From JAGVPT01 sp035505655 (GTDB lineage Bacteria > Bacteroidota > Ignavibacteria > UBA10030 > UBA8401), in NCBI GenBank assembly GCA_035505655.1, contig DATJQP010000025.1, forward strand, positions 1 to 64,000: a stretch of 64,000 nt of DNA, in the 5' to 3' direction. Positions within the stretch are counted from its first letter, which is position 1; the number at the start of each line of letters is the position of its first letter. Shown here one piece after another: positions 53,734-63,100 of this stretch. Made by a program: the position numbers and the translations under genes. The notes beneath the pieces were generated by a model. The model ran no database searches, was not told the origin of the DNA, and worked only from the letters and a program-made list of their open reading frames with translations.

Positions 53734-54356
53734 TGAAAATCAACGTCACCAACATACGGATTCCGCTCGGATTATGTGCCGCCCTTTTTTTCCTGGGCGG
53801 GTGCTACACCGTTCTCATATCTCCCGGCTCGGCAAGCCGGAATGACTCAGGATCTGACGAGGGAGGGGCGGTGTCGGAAAGCTCCTCAGAACTGGATTAC
53901 TCGGCCAATTGCCTCTCATGCCACAGTCAGACTGAGCTGGATGACAGGTCGTACGACATGCGGAAGGTGGGGATGGTATCCGCCCACGGAATCACGATCG
54001 ACCCGTACGGCTGGCAGTCCTCATCGTCCGTCACCCCCTGGTGGTCTATCCCCGTCGCCATGGCCCCTTCGACAGGCGTTTCGATATCGACGCCGGCTGC
54101 TTCGGGAGGCGATTCCGGGAAGAAAAGGAGTGTGGGCGAGGGGCGCGGCGATAGTGGTACAGCTGCATCATCGGTCCCTGTTTCAACCGGGTCGACGGCT
54201 CCGACGGCTCCCGTGCCGCCCCCCGCAGCCGGAGTGACCCGCGACAGGAATGCCACGACCGGAGACCAGAATTCGGGAAGCAGAAGCCGTCCCTCGGACC
54301 CGACAAACGGCACTACGAATACTACAGCAACCCCTTCAACTCGCAAACCGGAATAA
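53730..54356 (+). CDS. lipoprotein with one c-type haem motif
   Basis: 208 residues. Lipobox LGGC at the end of the signal sequence, with YTVLIS following as in its neighbour. After a Ser/Glu spacer, NCLSCHSQTEL contains CxxCH, a covalent haem-c site; the later His in SAHGITI or a Met in KVGM could be the second axial ligand. The rest is Ser/Thr/Pro/Gly low-complexity. Start at 53730 (ATGATG; the second ATG is equally possible). A small outer-membrane-anchored monohaem electron carrier is a reasonable inference. Confidence 0.75.
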   Translation: MMKINVTNIRIPLGLCAALFFLGGCYTVLISPGSASRNDSGSDEGGAVSESSSELDYSANCLSCHSQTELDDRSYDMRKVGMVSAHGITIDPYGWQSSSSVTPWWSIPVAMAPSTGVSISTPAASGGDSGKKRSVGEGRGDSGTAASSVPVSTGSTAPTAPVPPPAAGVTRDRNATTGDQNSGSRSRPSDPTNGTTNTTATPSTRKPE

Positions 54357-54398
54357 GTAAGCTAGCAGGGACGGCCGCAACATGATGGGAAGGAACCT

Positions 54399-55862
54399 AT
54401 GAAAACGTATCGATGGGCATTAGTGAGTCTCACAGCGATCCTGGCGATCGCAGTACTTCCGTCGGGAGTATCGGCTCAATTTGCAGAAGATGCTTTCAGA
54501 TATTCCTCGTCGGGACTCGGGGTAGGCGCCCGGGCGCTCGGCATGGGAGGAGCGTACGTCGCCGTCGCCGACGATTACACGGCGACGTTCTGGAACCCAG
54601 CCGGGTTAGCGCAGATGCGCCGGCTGGAGTTCACCGGAGGCCTGACGAATGTCAATTATTCAAACAACGCCAGCTTCCTCGGGAATTCGGCGACATCGAC
54701 AAACTCGAACACGGCTCTCGACGACCTCGGCTTCGTCTTTCCGTATCCCACGCAGCGCGGGAGTCTGGTCTTCTCCGTCGGATACAACCGGTCGAACGAT
54801 TATACCTCGGCTCTGTCGTATTCCGGTTTCAACACGCAGAGCTCGATTGTTCCGTATCTCTTCGACCCGAATGTGCAGTACGATATTGCGTACGGCGTAG
54901 GGCTTGAGGATACGTCCGAGAACATCAACGTCACGAAGAACGTCAACCAACAAGGGGTCGTGAGAGAGAGCGGCGGGATGGGGACGTGGGCTTTTGCGGG
55001 GGCAATCGATGTGCAGAAAAGCCTTTCCTTCGGGTTGACAATCAATGTCATGAGCGGTTCTTACACGTACGTGCGGAACTACATCGAGGCGGACACGCGG
55101 AATTTCTATTCCGACCCGCGCCCTGTAGTCCCGATTGATGACGCGTATCTCAAGTTCAACACGCTCTACCTCAATTCGAACCTCACCGCCGATGTCACCG
55201 GAGTGAACGCCATGTTCGGTATGCTCTATCGGTACCGCGACGTGGCCCGATTCGGACTCACGATCCAGACCCCCTCGACCTTCACGGTGCATGAAAAATA
55301 CTCCAACGACGGTTCAACGGTGTTTGACGACGGCTATATTCCAACTGCCGGGGGCAAGGAATATAATCAATTCGGGTATGACGCGGTGAATGACTACAGC
55401 GTGCAGACACCATGGGTATTTGCCGCGGGCCTTTCGTACGAACCGTTCGACGGGCTCCTCCTTTCGGGTGCTCTCCAGTACACGGATTGGACGCAGGTTC
55501 AGTGGGCGGATAACCCGACTCTGGAACAGGATAACATCACTCTTCAGCAGACTTTCCGAAGCACGACGAACTACTCGGTCGGAGGGGAGTTCGAGATTCC
55601 GACGACGGACCTGCGCATCAGAGCCGGCTACGCATATAAGCCCTCTCCGTATGCCGGTGATCCCTCGTCGTATGGTCAGAAGTTGGTGTCGGCCGGAGCC
55701 GGCGTGGCCCTTGAAGACAACGTGATGGTCGATCTTGCCGCGATCTTCGCATCGTGGAAGACGTACGAGAATAACTACGGTCCTGCCTCGCTCAATCTCT
55801 CAAGGGCGGACGAGACCATCAAGACAACGACGCTTGACCTGACGATCAGCTATCGGTTCTGA
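54399..55862 (+). CDS. FadL/OMPP1-type outer-membrane barrel protein
   Basis: 487 residues. Signal peptide (MKTYRWALVSLTAILAIAVLPSGVSAQ), then the family opening GARALGMGGAYVAVADDYTATFWNPAGLAQ, as in FadL/TodX and in PorV-like proteins of Bacteroidota. The barrel ends with the aromatic terminal residue of SYRF. Homologues import hydrophobic molecules, or, as PorV, take part in type IX secretion. Being beside a protein with a T9SS sorting domain makes a PorV-like role conceivable, but the sequence does not decide it. A perfect terminator follows. Confidence 0.88.
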   Translation: MKTYRWALVSLTAILAIAVLPSGVSAQFAEDAFRYSSSGLGVGARALGMGGAYVAVADDYTATFWNPAGLAQMRRLEFTGGLTNVNYSNNASFLGNSATSTNSNTALDDLGFVFPYPTQRGSLVFSVGYNRSNDYTSALSYSGFNTQSSIVPYLFDPNVQYDIAYGVGLEDTSENINVTKNVNQQGVVRESGGMGTWAFAGAIDVQKSLSFGLTINVMSGSYTYVRNYIEADTRNFYSDPRPVVPIDDAYLKFNTLYLNSNLTADVTGVNAMFGMLYRYRDVARFGLTIQTPSTFTVHEKYSNDGSTVFDDGYIPTAGGKEYNQFGYDAVNDYSVQTPWVFAAGLSYEPFDGLLLSGALQYTDWTQVQWADNPTLEQDNITLQQTFRSTTNYSVGGEFEIPTTDLRIRAGYAYKPSPYAGDPSSYGQKLVSAGAGVALEDNVMVDLAAIFASWKTYENNYGPASLNLSRADETIKTTTLDLTISYRF

Positions 55863-55917
55863 TCTCGCAGCCGGACGACGCAGGGAGGGATTGAAGCAGC
55901 TTCAGAAATCAACACAG

Positions 55918-55951
55918 AAAGGCGTGATCCAACATCACGCCTTTCTTCGTT
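55918..55951 (+). terminator. intrinsic terminator after the FadL-type gene
   Basis: AAAGGCGTGAT (55918-55928) and ATCACGCCTTT (55934-55944), perfect 11-bp stem, loop CCAAC, then CTTCGTT. It ends transcription of the lipoprotein/FadL group before the cytochrome gene. Confidence 0.85.
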
Positions 55952-56152
55952 ACAACCTGCACGATATCCGACACCCGCAACGGTCACCCATGTCCAGGAG
56001 AACAATCTAAGCAATTCGAACTTCTTTTCGAAATATCGGAAATGCTGGAATCTATTTATGGGAAAAGTCCTGTGTTGCAATATTCAACGTTTTAAAATAC
56101 GTCAAATCGTCGTATAAATGGCGTCCCCGTTGGGCCCCTCATCGCATTCCTG

Positions 56153-56168
56153 TGGCACACATATTGAG
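56153..56168 (+). promoter_or_regulatory. sigma-54-like promoter candidate for the cytochrome gene
   Basis: TGGCAC, five bases, TTGAG. The -24 box is perfect; the -12 box should be TTGC(A/T), so one key base differs. Distance to the ATG at 56263 is about 95 bases. Confidence 0.3.
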
Positions 56169-56262
56169 AATGTTCAGACCATAAAGTCCTTCCAGCGTCA
56201 TGGGACGGTCGGAATTCGGGTTTGAATTGAGCCTTAATCAACAACGTAATGCGGAGATCACG

Positions 56263-58374
56263 ATGAGAAAATTCGGTACAATTTACAGGCTGCTGCTGAT
56301 GGCGTGCCTCCTTCTTTTGCCTCTTAAGGAGGCTGGAGCGCAGGCTGTGAAAGCAAAGATCAACGCCATGTCGCCGGGAAAGCTGACAGCGATTGGCAAA
56401 AGCGCCAATATTGCGACGACCGGCTTGAACGTGGTCGGCCGCGGATCGAAAGTGTACTTATATGCGGACACAACCGGCTCCGGAGTGAACAAAGTGACCT
56501 CCTTCGCCTGGACTTTCACAGCGATGCCAACCGGTTCCGCCTCCACCTTCGACAGCGCGAGTAACCAGTATACGAGTTTCACCCCGGACTCGAGCGGGTG
56601 GTATTGTGCCTCGGTTTCCGTCAACGGCGGAAAAACATCTCAGGAGTCGTTGTGGGTTGACACGTATGTCGGGTACTCAGGAAATACGATCCCCTGCCTG
56701 ACCTGTCACGGGTCGATAGCGAAGTATGACAAAACTCCATGGCTGAAGACCGGTCATGCGGAGATCTTCACGGAAGGTATCACCGGTCAATTGGAGGTCA
56801 ATGCCGTCGGGCAAGGGATGTACAGCGGCAGCTGTTTCAAGTGTCATACCGTCGGTTGGGACACGAGCGCCAACAACGGTAATTTTGGCTACCTTGCAAA
56901 ACAGGCCGGCTTCGATACCTCATGGTATAAGGGCAAAACAAAATCCGGCAGCTCCTATCTGATTACCCAAGGCGATTCCTCGATCTATAAGAATCTCGTG
57001 AATAACTACTCCCAGCTTGTTCCCCTCGCCAACATTGGCTGTGAAAGCTGCCATGGACCGGGCAAGGATCACCTCGGCGATATTACGAAGATCGGGATGT
57101 CGTACAGCGCCGGCGTGTGTCAGTCGTGCCACGACGCACCTCCGCGGCATGTCTCGGGAACGCTCTGGAATCTTTCGGACCACGCCAAGTTATCTCTCGC
57201 CGGCACCGCTGCGACCTCCACCAGCTGCTTCCCCTGCCACAGCGGAAGCGCGTTCGGCGAATGGGTTCTGGCCGGTAAGCCCGCGACTGTCTCGACCTGG
57301 AGCACGGCGTCGGACGCCGGTGTGCCGATCGGATGCGCGACCTGCCACGATCCACACAGCGCTGCGAATCCCTACCAGCTCCGCACCGTTGATGTCGACA
57401 CCCTCAGGAACGGCTACGTCGTCCCGACCGGCCTTTTCGGAGAGGGTCAACTTTGCATGAACTGCCACAGATCCCGTTACGCTGCCAGTGCGCGAGTGAC
57501 GACGAAAGCTCCGTATTATGGGTTTGTCGATCACTACGGCCCGCATGGGAACCCGCAGGCGGACATGCTTATGGGACAGAACTGTTACCAATACGGCGAT
57601 GCCACGATTACGGGTCTCATGAGCCACGCCGGCGTTTCGAACGGATGCGTTACCTGCCACATGGCCGGCGACTCGCACTCGCTCGCGATGACCGACACGA
57701 CCGGCGGTCTCCATGATGTCGTCACGGCATGCCAGACCTGCCACGGCGCAGGGATCAAGAGCTTTGACGATATCAAGGCGTCGTACGACTACGATCACAA
57801 CGGTAAGATCGAGGGAGTGAAGACCGAGATCGCGGGGATGCTCGCTCTCTTGAAGGCAAAACTGCCGATCGACAGCCTCACCGGTCAGCCGACCCTTGCT
57901 CTGAAAGACAGTCTCAAGGTAAAGAACCGGCCGGACCTCGTCGCAGGAATCTATGTCTACAGCTTTGTGTCGAACGACGGAAGCGGTGGCATGCACAACG
58001 CCAAATACGCGATCTCGCTCCTCCAGAAGGCCCTCGGGTTCTATCCGACAGGAGTCCAGGTTGTGAACCAGACGACCCCGACCGGATTCGAGCTTTCGCA
58101 GAACTACCCGAATCCGTTCAACCCGAGCACCGAGATCGAGTTCTCCATCCCGCACGCTTCGTCCATCCAGCTGAACGTCTACAACATCCTCGGCGAAGCG
58201 GTGAAGACCCTCGCGAGCGGAGATGTCGCCTCCGGCAGTTACAAGGTGGCGTGGAACGGGACGAACAACCACGGGCAGACGGTTGCGACCGGCATTTACT
58301 TCTACCGCCTGGTCATCAACTCGAACGCCGCTCAACAGAATGTCATCACCAAGAAAATGATTATGATGAAGTAA
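56263..58374 (+). CDS. nine-haem c-type cytochrome with T9SS C-terminal sorting domain
   Basis: 703 residues from ATG 56263, preceded by GGAGATCACG. A signal peptide (to about residue 27, ...KEAGAQ) precedes an Ig/PKD-like domain (~30-140). Nine CxxCH motifs follow at about 145, 191, 260, 286, 322, 358, 398, 462 and 490 (CLTCH, CFKCH, CESCH, CQSCH, CFPCH, CATCH, CMNCH, CVTCH, CQTCH). Then an EF-hand-like loop DYDHNGKIEG (~509) and a helix with GMHNAKYAISLLQKAL, a pattern common at the end of multihaem cytochromes. The last ~95 residues are the T9SS/FlgD-like domain starting ELSQNYPNPFNPSTEIEFSI. It should be exported to the outside of the cell through type IX secretion carrying nine covalent haems. 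The final redox partner is unknown. Confidence 0.93.
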   Translation: MRKFGTIYRLLLMACLLLLPLKEAGAQAVKAKINAMSPGKLTAIGKSANIATTGLNVVGRGSKVYLYADTTGSGVNKVTSFAWTFTAMPTGSASTFDSASNQYTSFTPDSSGWYCASVSVNGGKTSQESLWVDTYVGYSGNTIPCLTCHGSIAKYDKTPWLKTGHAEIFTEGITGQLEVNAVGQGMYSGSCFKCHTVGWDTSANNGNFGYLAKQAGFDTSWYKGKTKSGSSYLITQGDSSIYKNLVNNYSQLVPLANIGCESCHGPGKDHLGDITKIGMSYSAGVCQSCHDAPPRHVSGTLWNLSDHAKLSLAGTAATSTSCFPCHSGSAFGEWVLAGKPATVSTWSTASDAGVPIGCATCHDPHSAANPYQLRTVDVDTLRNGYVVPTGLFGEGQLCMNCHRSRYAASARVTTKAPYYGFVDHYGPHGNPQADMLMGQNCYQYGDATITGLMSHAGVSNGCVTCHMAGDSHSLAMTDTTGGLHDVVTACQTCHGAGIKSFDDIKASYDYDHNGKIEGVKTEIAGMLALLKAKLPIDSLTGQPTLALKDSLKVKNRPDLVAGIYVYSFVSNDGSGGMHNAKYAISLLQKALGFYPTGVQVVNQTTPTGFELSQNYPNPFNPSTEIEFSIPHASSIQLNVYNILGEAVKTLASGDVASGSYKVAWNGTNNHGQTVATGIYFYRLVINSNAAQQNVITKKMIMMK

Positions 58375-58400
58375 GATTGTTCCTCCAGAGGTAGTTGGGA

Positions 58401-58433
58401 AAGGCTGCCGTGAGCACCACGGCAGCCTTTTTT
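58401..58433 (+). terminator. intrinsic terminator after the multihaem cytochrome gene
   Basis: AAGGCTGCCGTG (58401-58412) and CACGGCAGCCTT (58418-58429), a perfect 12-bp stem with loop AGCAC, then TTTTTT. It isolates the cytochrome gene from the heptose genes. Confidence 0.92.
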
Positions 58434-58542
58434 GTGGAGCCGCGTCGATCAGAGGAACCCTTCACCGAACAAACGGCGACGCCGTAAGCGCGATGGATCG
58501 CCGGTTTTGGCCTCCCTTTGCCACCTTCCCCATCCTTTTTTA

Positions 58543-58573
58543 TTGATTCCCGCCCATCAGTTAAGTATCTTTC
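58543..58573 (+). promoter_or_regulatory. promoter for the hldE1-hldE2-tamB-like group
   Basis: TTGATT (58543-58548), 17-bp spacer, TATCTTTC (58566-58573). Start predicted near 58577, about 32 bases before the TTG chosen as start codon. It lies inside the longer open frame beginning at 58432, which argues against that longer start. Confidence 0.6.
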
Positions 58574-58608
58574 ATTGTTGCCACAACCGTAACGCTCCGG
58601 AATTCTCC

Positions 58609-59604
58609 TTGGTTACCTTCTCCTCCAACAGACTCAACGACCTCGTCGAGAGCTTTAAGAAACGCCGTATCGCGGTCGTCGGCGACGTTATGATTGACTC
58701 CTATGTGTGGGGAAGCGTTTCGAGGATCTCACCGGAGGCCCCGGTTCCGGTGATAGAGGTGGAGAAGGAGACAGTCAGGCTGGGGGGAGCCGCCAATGTC
58801 GCCAACAACATCAAATCCCTTGGGGGCGAGCCGCTCCTTCTGGGGGTCGTTGGAAACGATGCGAACGGCGCTCTTCTTTCGAACCTGTTGAAGGACCAGG
58901 GGTGCACGGCGGACGGAATCGTCGCCGACCCGGGGAGACCAACGACGATCAAGACCCGCGTCATCGCTCACAACCAGCACGTCGTGCGGATCGACAACGA
59001 GCAGAAGGGAGGGATCTCTCCCGGGGTAGAGGAGAAACTTCTTTCGGTGTTCGAAAACAATATCAACGCGATCGACGGAGTCATACTCGAGGACTACAAC
59101 AAAGGGGTGATTGTCACCTCCCTCATCGAGCGTGTGATTTCGATCGCCAACAAGCACCGGAAGGTAGTCACAGTCGACCCCAAGTTTCAGAATTTTTTCG
59201 AATACAGGAACGTTTCGGTGTTCAAGCCGAACAAGAAAGAGGTGGAGGAGGCGCTCGGGATCAAGATCGGGACCGAGGCCGACGTCGACGCGGCGGTAAA
59301 GACGCTGAAGGAACGGCTCCGGGCTGGAAATATTCTCCTTACCCGGGGCGAACAAGGGATGACACTCCTGGACAGCGACAATATCATTCATCATCTTCCG
59401 ACGAGGGCGCTTCGGGTCGCCGACGTCTCCGGCGCGGGAGATACCGTCATTGCAACTCTCACGATGGCGTTGACATCGGGTGCGTCGGTTCATGAATCGG
59501 CGGCGCTCGCAAATTTTGCCGGCGGCGTTGTTTGCGGTGAGGTCGGAATTGTCCCGATCAGACCCAACGCGCTGTTGTCGTCGATCGCCTCCCACCAGTC
59601 GTAA
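58609..59604 (+). CDS. hldE1: D-glycero-beta-D-manno-heptose-7-phosphate kinase domain protein
   Basis: 331 residues from TTG 58609, just before the family N terminus. PfkB fold: VVGDVMIDSYVWGSVSRISPEAP, RLGGAANVANNIKSLGG, LLTRGEQGMTLL, and the active-site loop DVSGAGDTVIATLTMAL with the catalytic Asp. It phosphorylates heptose-7-phosphate for LPS core or S-layer heptose. The nucleotidyltransferase domain is a separate gene downstream instead of fused as in Escherichia coli HldE. Confidence 0.92.
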   Translation: MVTFSSNRLNDLVESFKKRRIAVVGDVMIDSYVWGSVSRISPEAPVPVIEVEKETVRLGGAANVANNIKSLGGEPLLLGVVGNDANGALLSNLLKDQGCTADGIVADPGRPTTIKTRVIAHNQHVVRIDNEQKGGISPGVEEKLLSVFENNINAIDGVILEDYNKGVIVTSLIERVISIANKHRKVVTVDPKFQNFFEYRNVSVFKPNKKEVEEALGIKIGTEADVDAAVKTLKERLRAGNILLTRGEQGMTLLDSDNIIHHLPTRALRVADVSGAGDTVIATLTMALTSGASVHESAALANFAGGVVCGEVGIVPIRPNALLSSIASHQS

Positions 59605-59629
59605 CGCCTGACCATCAATTCGAAGCACC

Positions 59630-60121
59630 ATGGGAAAAGTCTTTTCGCTTTCTGAGCTGGAAGGAATCCGCCGCGATTGGAAGTCGTCCGGAAAGAAGGT
59701 CGTTTTCACGAACGGCGTTTTTGACATCCTTCACCGGGGTCATCTGGAATACCTCGCCGGAGCGAAGTCGCTCGGCGACCGGCTTATCGTCGGGGTGAAC
59801 AGCGATGCGTCGGTGAAGCGGATCAAGGGGCCGCTGAGGCCGGTGGTCGGAGAAGCCGACCGTGCGTTCATCGTCTCCCAGCTGGTCCCGGTCGATGCGG
59901 TCTGTCTCTTTGGTGAGGAGACGCCGTATGAATTGATTAAAGCCCTGCTCCCGGATGTGCTCGTGAAGGGGGCGGATTGGAAGGTCGACGATGTCGTCGG
60001 GAAGGATGTTGTCGAGGAGGCGGGGGGTAGAGTCCTCACTCTTCCGTTCGTCCCCGGACGATCGACGACGACCATCATCGGAAAGATCGGAGAGTTGTAC
60101 GGGTTCAGCACGAAGGAATAG
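59630..60121 (+). CDS. hldE2: heptose-1-phosphate adenylyltransferase domain protein
   Basis: 163 residues. VFTNGVFDILHRGHLEYL carries the HxGH nucleotide-binding motif, and VNSDASVKRIKGP and RSTTTIIGKI are conserved in the RfaE domain-II family. It joins AMP (or another NMP) to heptose-1-phosphate. Ends one base before the start of the TamB-like gene. Confidence 0.95.
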   Translation: MGKVFSLSELEGIRRDWKSSGKKVVFTNGVFDILHRGHLEYLAGAKSLGDRLIVGVNSDASVKRIKGPLRPVVGEADRAFIVSQLVPVDAVCLFGEETPYELIKALLPDVLVKGADWKVDDVVGKDVVEEAGGRVLTLPFVPGRSTTTIIGKIGELYGFSTKE

Positions 60122-63100
60122 ATGGTTCGCAAGGCTTCGAAAATACTGGTCTTCACTTCGAGCGCGGTTCTTCTCATTCTCCTCGGCGCTGCGGGCTTCA
60201 CGCAGACGCGGCTCTTCAAGGAATCATTGAGGTCCACACTCTATAAAGTTGTCGCGGCAAATCTCAACGCATCGGTCTATATCGGCGAGATCAGGGGAAA
60301 CCTTGTTACGGGACTCTCGGTCGATTCGGTTGCCGTCTATGTCGACGGGGCGCCGTTTGTTGCCGCGCGGAATGTCATCGTTCACTACGACCCGCTTCCG
60401 CTCTGGAACAAACGGGTGAGCGTTGCAAGCGTAGAGCTCGATCACCCCTTCGTCAACCTGGTTCGCTCCACGGACGGAACATGGAATGTCGACAGGATCG
60501 CAAAGAAGAAGTCCGAATCCGACACGACACCTTCGCCCTGGCGTATCTCGGTGAAGAGCCTGAAGATCACCGATGCCCGTCTCCGTCTCTTCGATTCGAC
60601 GGCACAGAGCCGAACGGGTCTCCCGGATTCAGTCGAGCGGACCTCGGTCAGGTTTTCTGACCTGGACATCCGGAAGCTCAACGTCGACCTTGCCGCGGAA
60701 GTTTCCTCCAATGAGCAGTCGGTGGTGATACGGAACATCTCGTTCGAGTCGCACCGCGAAGGATTCACGCTCCTCGGGCTCTCAGGATCCGTCACCCACA
60801 CGCCGACGTTCTCGGAAGTGAAGGACCTCCTCGTGGCGACCCCCTCGTCGCACATCGAGCTCTCCGCGAAGGCGACCTCGGTCGATGTCTTCAGGATTCA
60901 CGATGTCGCCGCCCTTCAGTTCGTCCCCATCCAGTGTTCGATCACCTCGAGCACCATCGACGCAAGAGATATCCAGCGGTTTCTCCCCGTTCTCGATTTC
61001 ATGCGCGGCTCGGTCATCGTCGACTGCAGTATTGACGGAGAATTCGGAAACGTGCGCGTGAAACATCTTGATACCCGGTTCAACCACTCCAAAGTATCGC
61101 TCAGAGGGACTGTTTCAAACCTCCACCATCCGGGAGACCTCACGCTCAACATAGAGTCGAAGGGGAGCGTCATTCAGCCCACGGATGTTCTCGCGTTGCT
61201 GCCGTTCTTTCACATCCCCGACTACGGCACCGCGGGTCCTTTGGCGATCGACTTTCAATATGTTGGAAAACCCCTGAATTTTCAGACCACCGCGCGCGTC
61301 TCGATGGCCGCAGGGTCAGTGATGGTGGACGGTGGACTTGACCTTACGGGGCCGGTAATGTCGTACCGGATGAAGTTCGGCGGCGAGGGGCTCGACCTCG
61401 CGAAGTTCTACGCGAACCCCACGCGGCGTTCGCACCTCAATTTCTCCGGATCAGTGGATGGGGAGGGCACGTCTCTCGACGACCTCAAGGCCCGATGCGA
61501 GGTGACGGTCGACTCATCCTCATTCGCCGGGAACCATGTCTCGAGTCTCCATGCGGTGATCAGTGCGAACCAGCGAAAAATCTCCATGACGGATGAGCTC
61601 TCATCGCCGAGGGGTGATTTGACGTCGGTGGCGCTCCTTGACTTTACGGGTGGCGGCGCGCCGTCCTATTCTTTCAACGGCCGGTTCTCGCATGTCGATC
61701 TCGCCGAGCTGTTGGGGGATGAACGGTATGCTTCCGACTTCACCTTCTCGCTCGAAACCCACGGGAGAGATTTCATGACGGAAAAGATGGGGGGGCGGCT
61801 CGCCATCGAATTTGGCCCCTCAAAATTTGGAAGCAACGAGTTCGACAGCGCAAAGGCGGAGGTACGCCTCGATGCCGACTCATCGGGCCGAAAATCGCTT
61901 CGCATCATCTCGCCTATCGCGGACGTGGACGCGGGGGGATCGTTTACCTACGGCTCGCTCCTTCAGACCATCCGCGCCCATATCGGGAATCTCGCCCGGG
62001 GGTATCGTGCCCAGCGGGCGATCTTCGACACCGCGTTCGTCGCCCAGGCGGAACCGCAGCAGACGACGGTCGACAGCTCGGCGGCCGCGGTCGCCCCGGC
62101 GATGAGCTCGCTTCGGTACTCCGTGAGGCTCAAGAACCTCAGGCCGGTCGCCATTTTTCTGGGAGAGGATCAGTTCAACGCCGTCGGCGAGATCTCCGGG
62201 AGCCTTGAAGGGACACCCGACACGCTTTCGGCTGATGGATCGATCCGTATTCATTCGGCGCACTATGCGACGAAGAACCGGCTCCTGCTCGCCGAAAGTC
62301 TTTTTGTCGACTACCGCGTGAACCGGCTGAGCCGCGACAGCATCTTTGCGCTTTCCGAAAGCCCCTCGTTCAGTGTCAAGGCAAGCGCAGCGCACGTTCT
62401 CATCGGGTCGTCGTATTTCCGCAATCCCTCCGTCGAACTCACCCTCCGTAACCGCAAGGCGGAATACTCGGTCTCGGGAGAAGTCGACAGCACGATGAAG
62501 CTCGGCATCGACGGCAGGGGGACGATAGGTCCGTCCGGCTACGCCCTCAGCTTCGACACCTTTTCGCTCTGGTACCAGGGATACGAACTCGATATGACCA
62601 AGCAGTTCTCGTCGAGGTTCGATCGGACGGGTATCTCGATCGACTCGGCGATCTTCGTCCACCAGGATGAACGCCTTACCATCGGAGGAGGACTGACGTT
62701 CGGGGGAGCGCTCGACGGATTTGCACGTCTCGAGAATTTCAGCCTCTCCAACATCTATCACTTTGGATCGTCGGCGGAGTTCAAGTCGAACGCCCTCGCA
62801 TTCGGCGGGACGGTCAACGCCTCCGTAACGATGAAGGGGGAGGCCCGGAGTCCCATCATCGTCGGCACGCTCGGCGCGGCCGGAGTTGCATTCAGAGGGG
62901 CCGAGTTCGGCTCGGTGACGGCGTCGCTGCGTTACGCGGATCAGGCGGTCGACGTTTCCGTTCAACTCTCAAAAGCCCCCCAACCCCACGACGAGTACGA
63001 GCTCCTCTGCGTCGGGACGATCCCGGTCAACCTTGCTTTTGACACGGTCTCGAACAGGTTCTCGACGCGGGGGATGGATCTCACTCTCAAAGCGAACGAT

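Larger units (their letters stand above)
55863..56262. other. 400-bp intergenic region before the multihaem cytochrome gene
   Basis: Contains the FadL terminator (55918-55951), an AT-rich stretch (56045-56120) that includes TTGCAA (56075) 17 bp before TACGTC (56098), and a sigma-54-like TGGCAC-N5-TTGAG at 56153-56168. No gene is supported; the upstream extension of the cytochrome frame (from 56200) lacks a signal peptide. Confidence 0.55.

Noticed and set aside
58432..58608. N-terminal extension of the HldE1 frame up to 58432
   Set aside because: It would overlap the intrinsic terminator and the promoter, is Arg/Pro-rich and unlike the kinase family.
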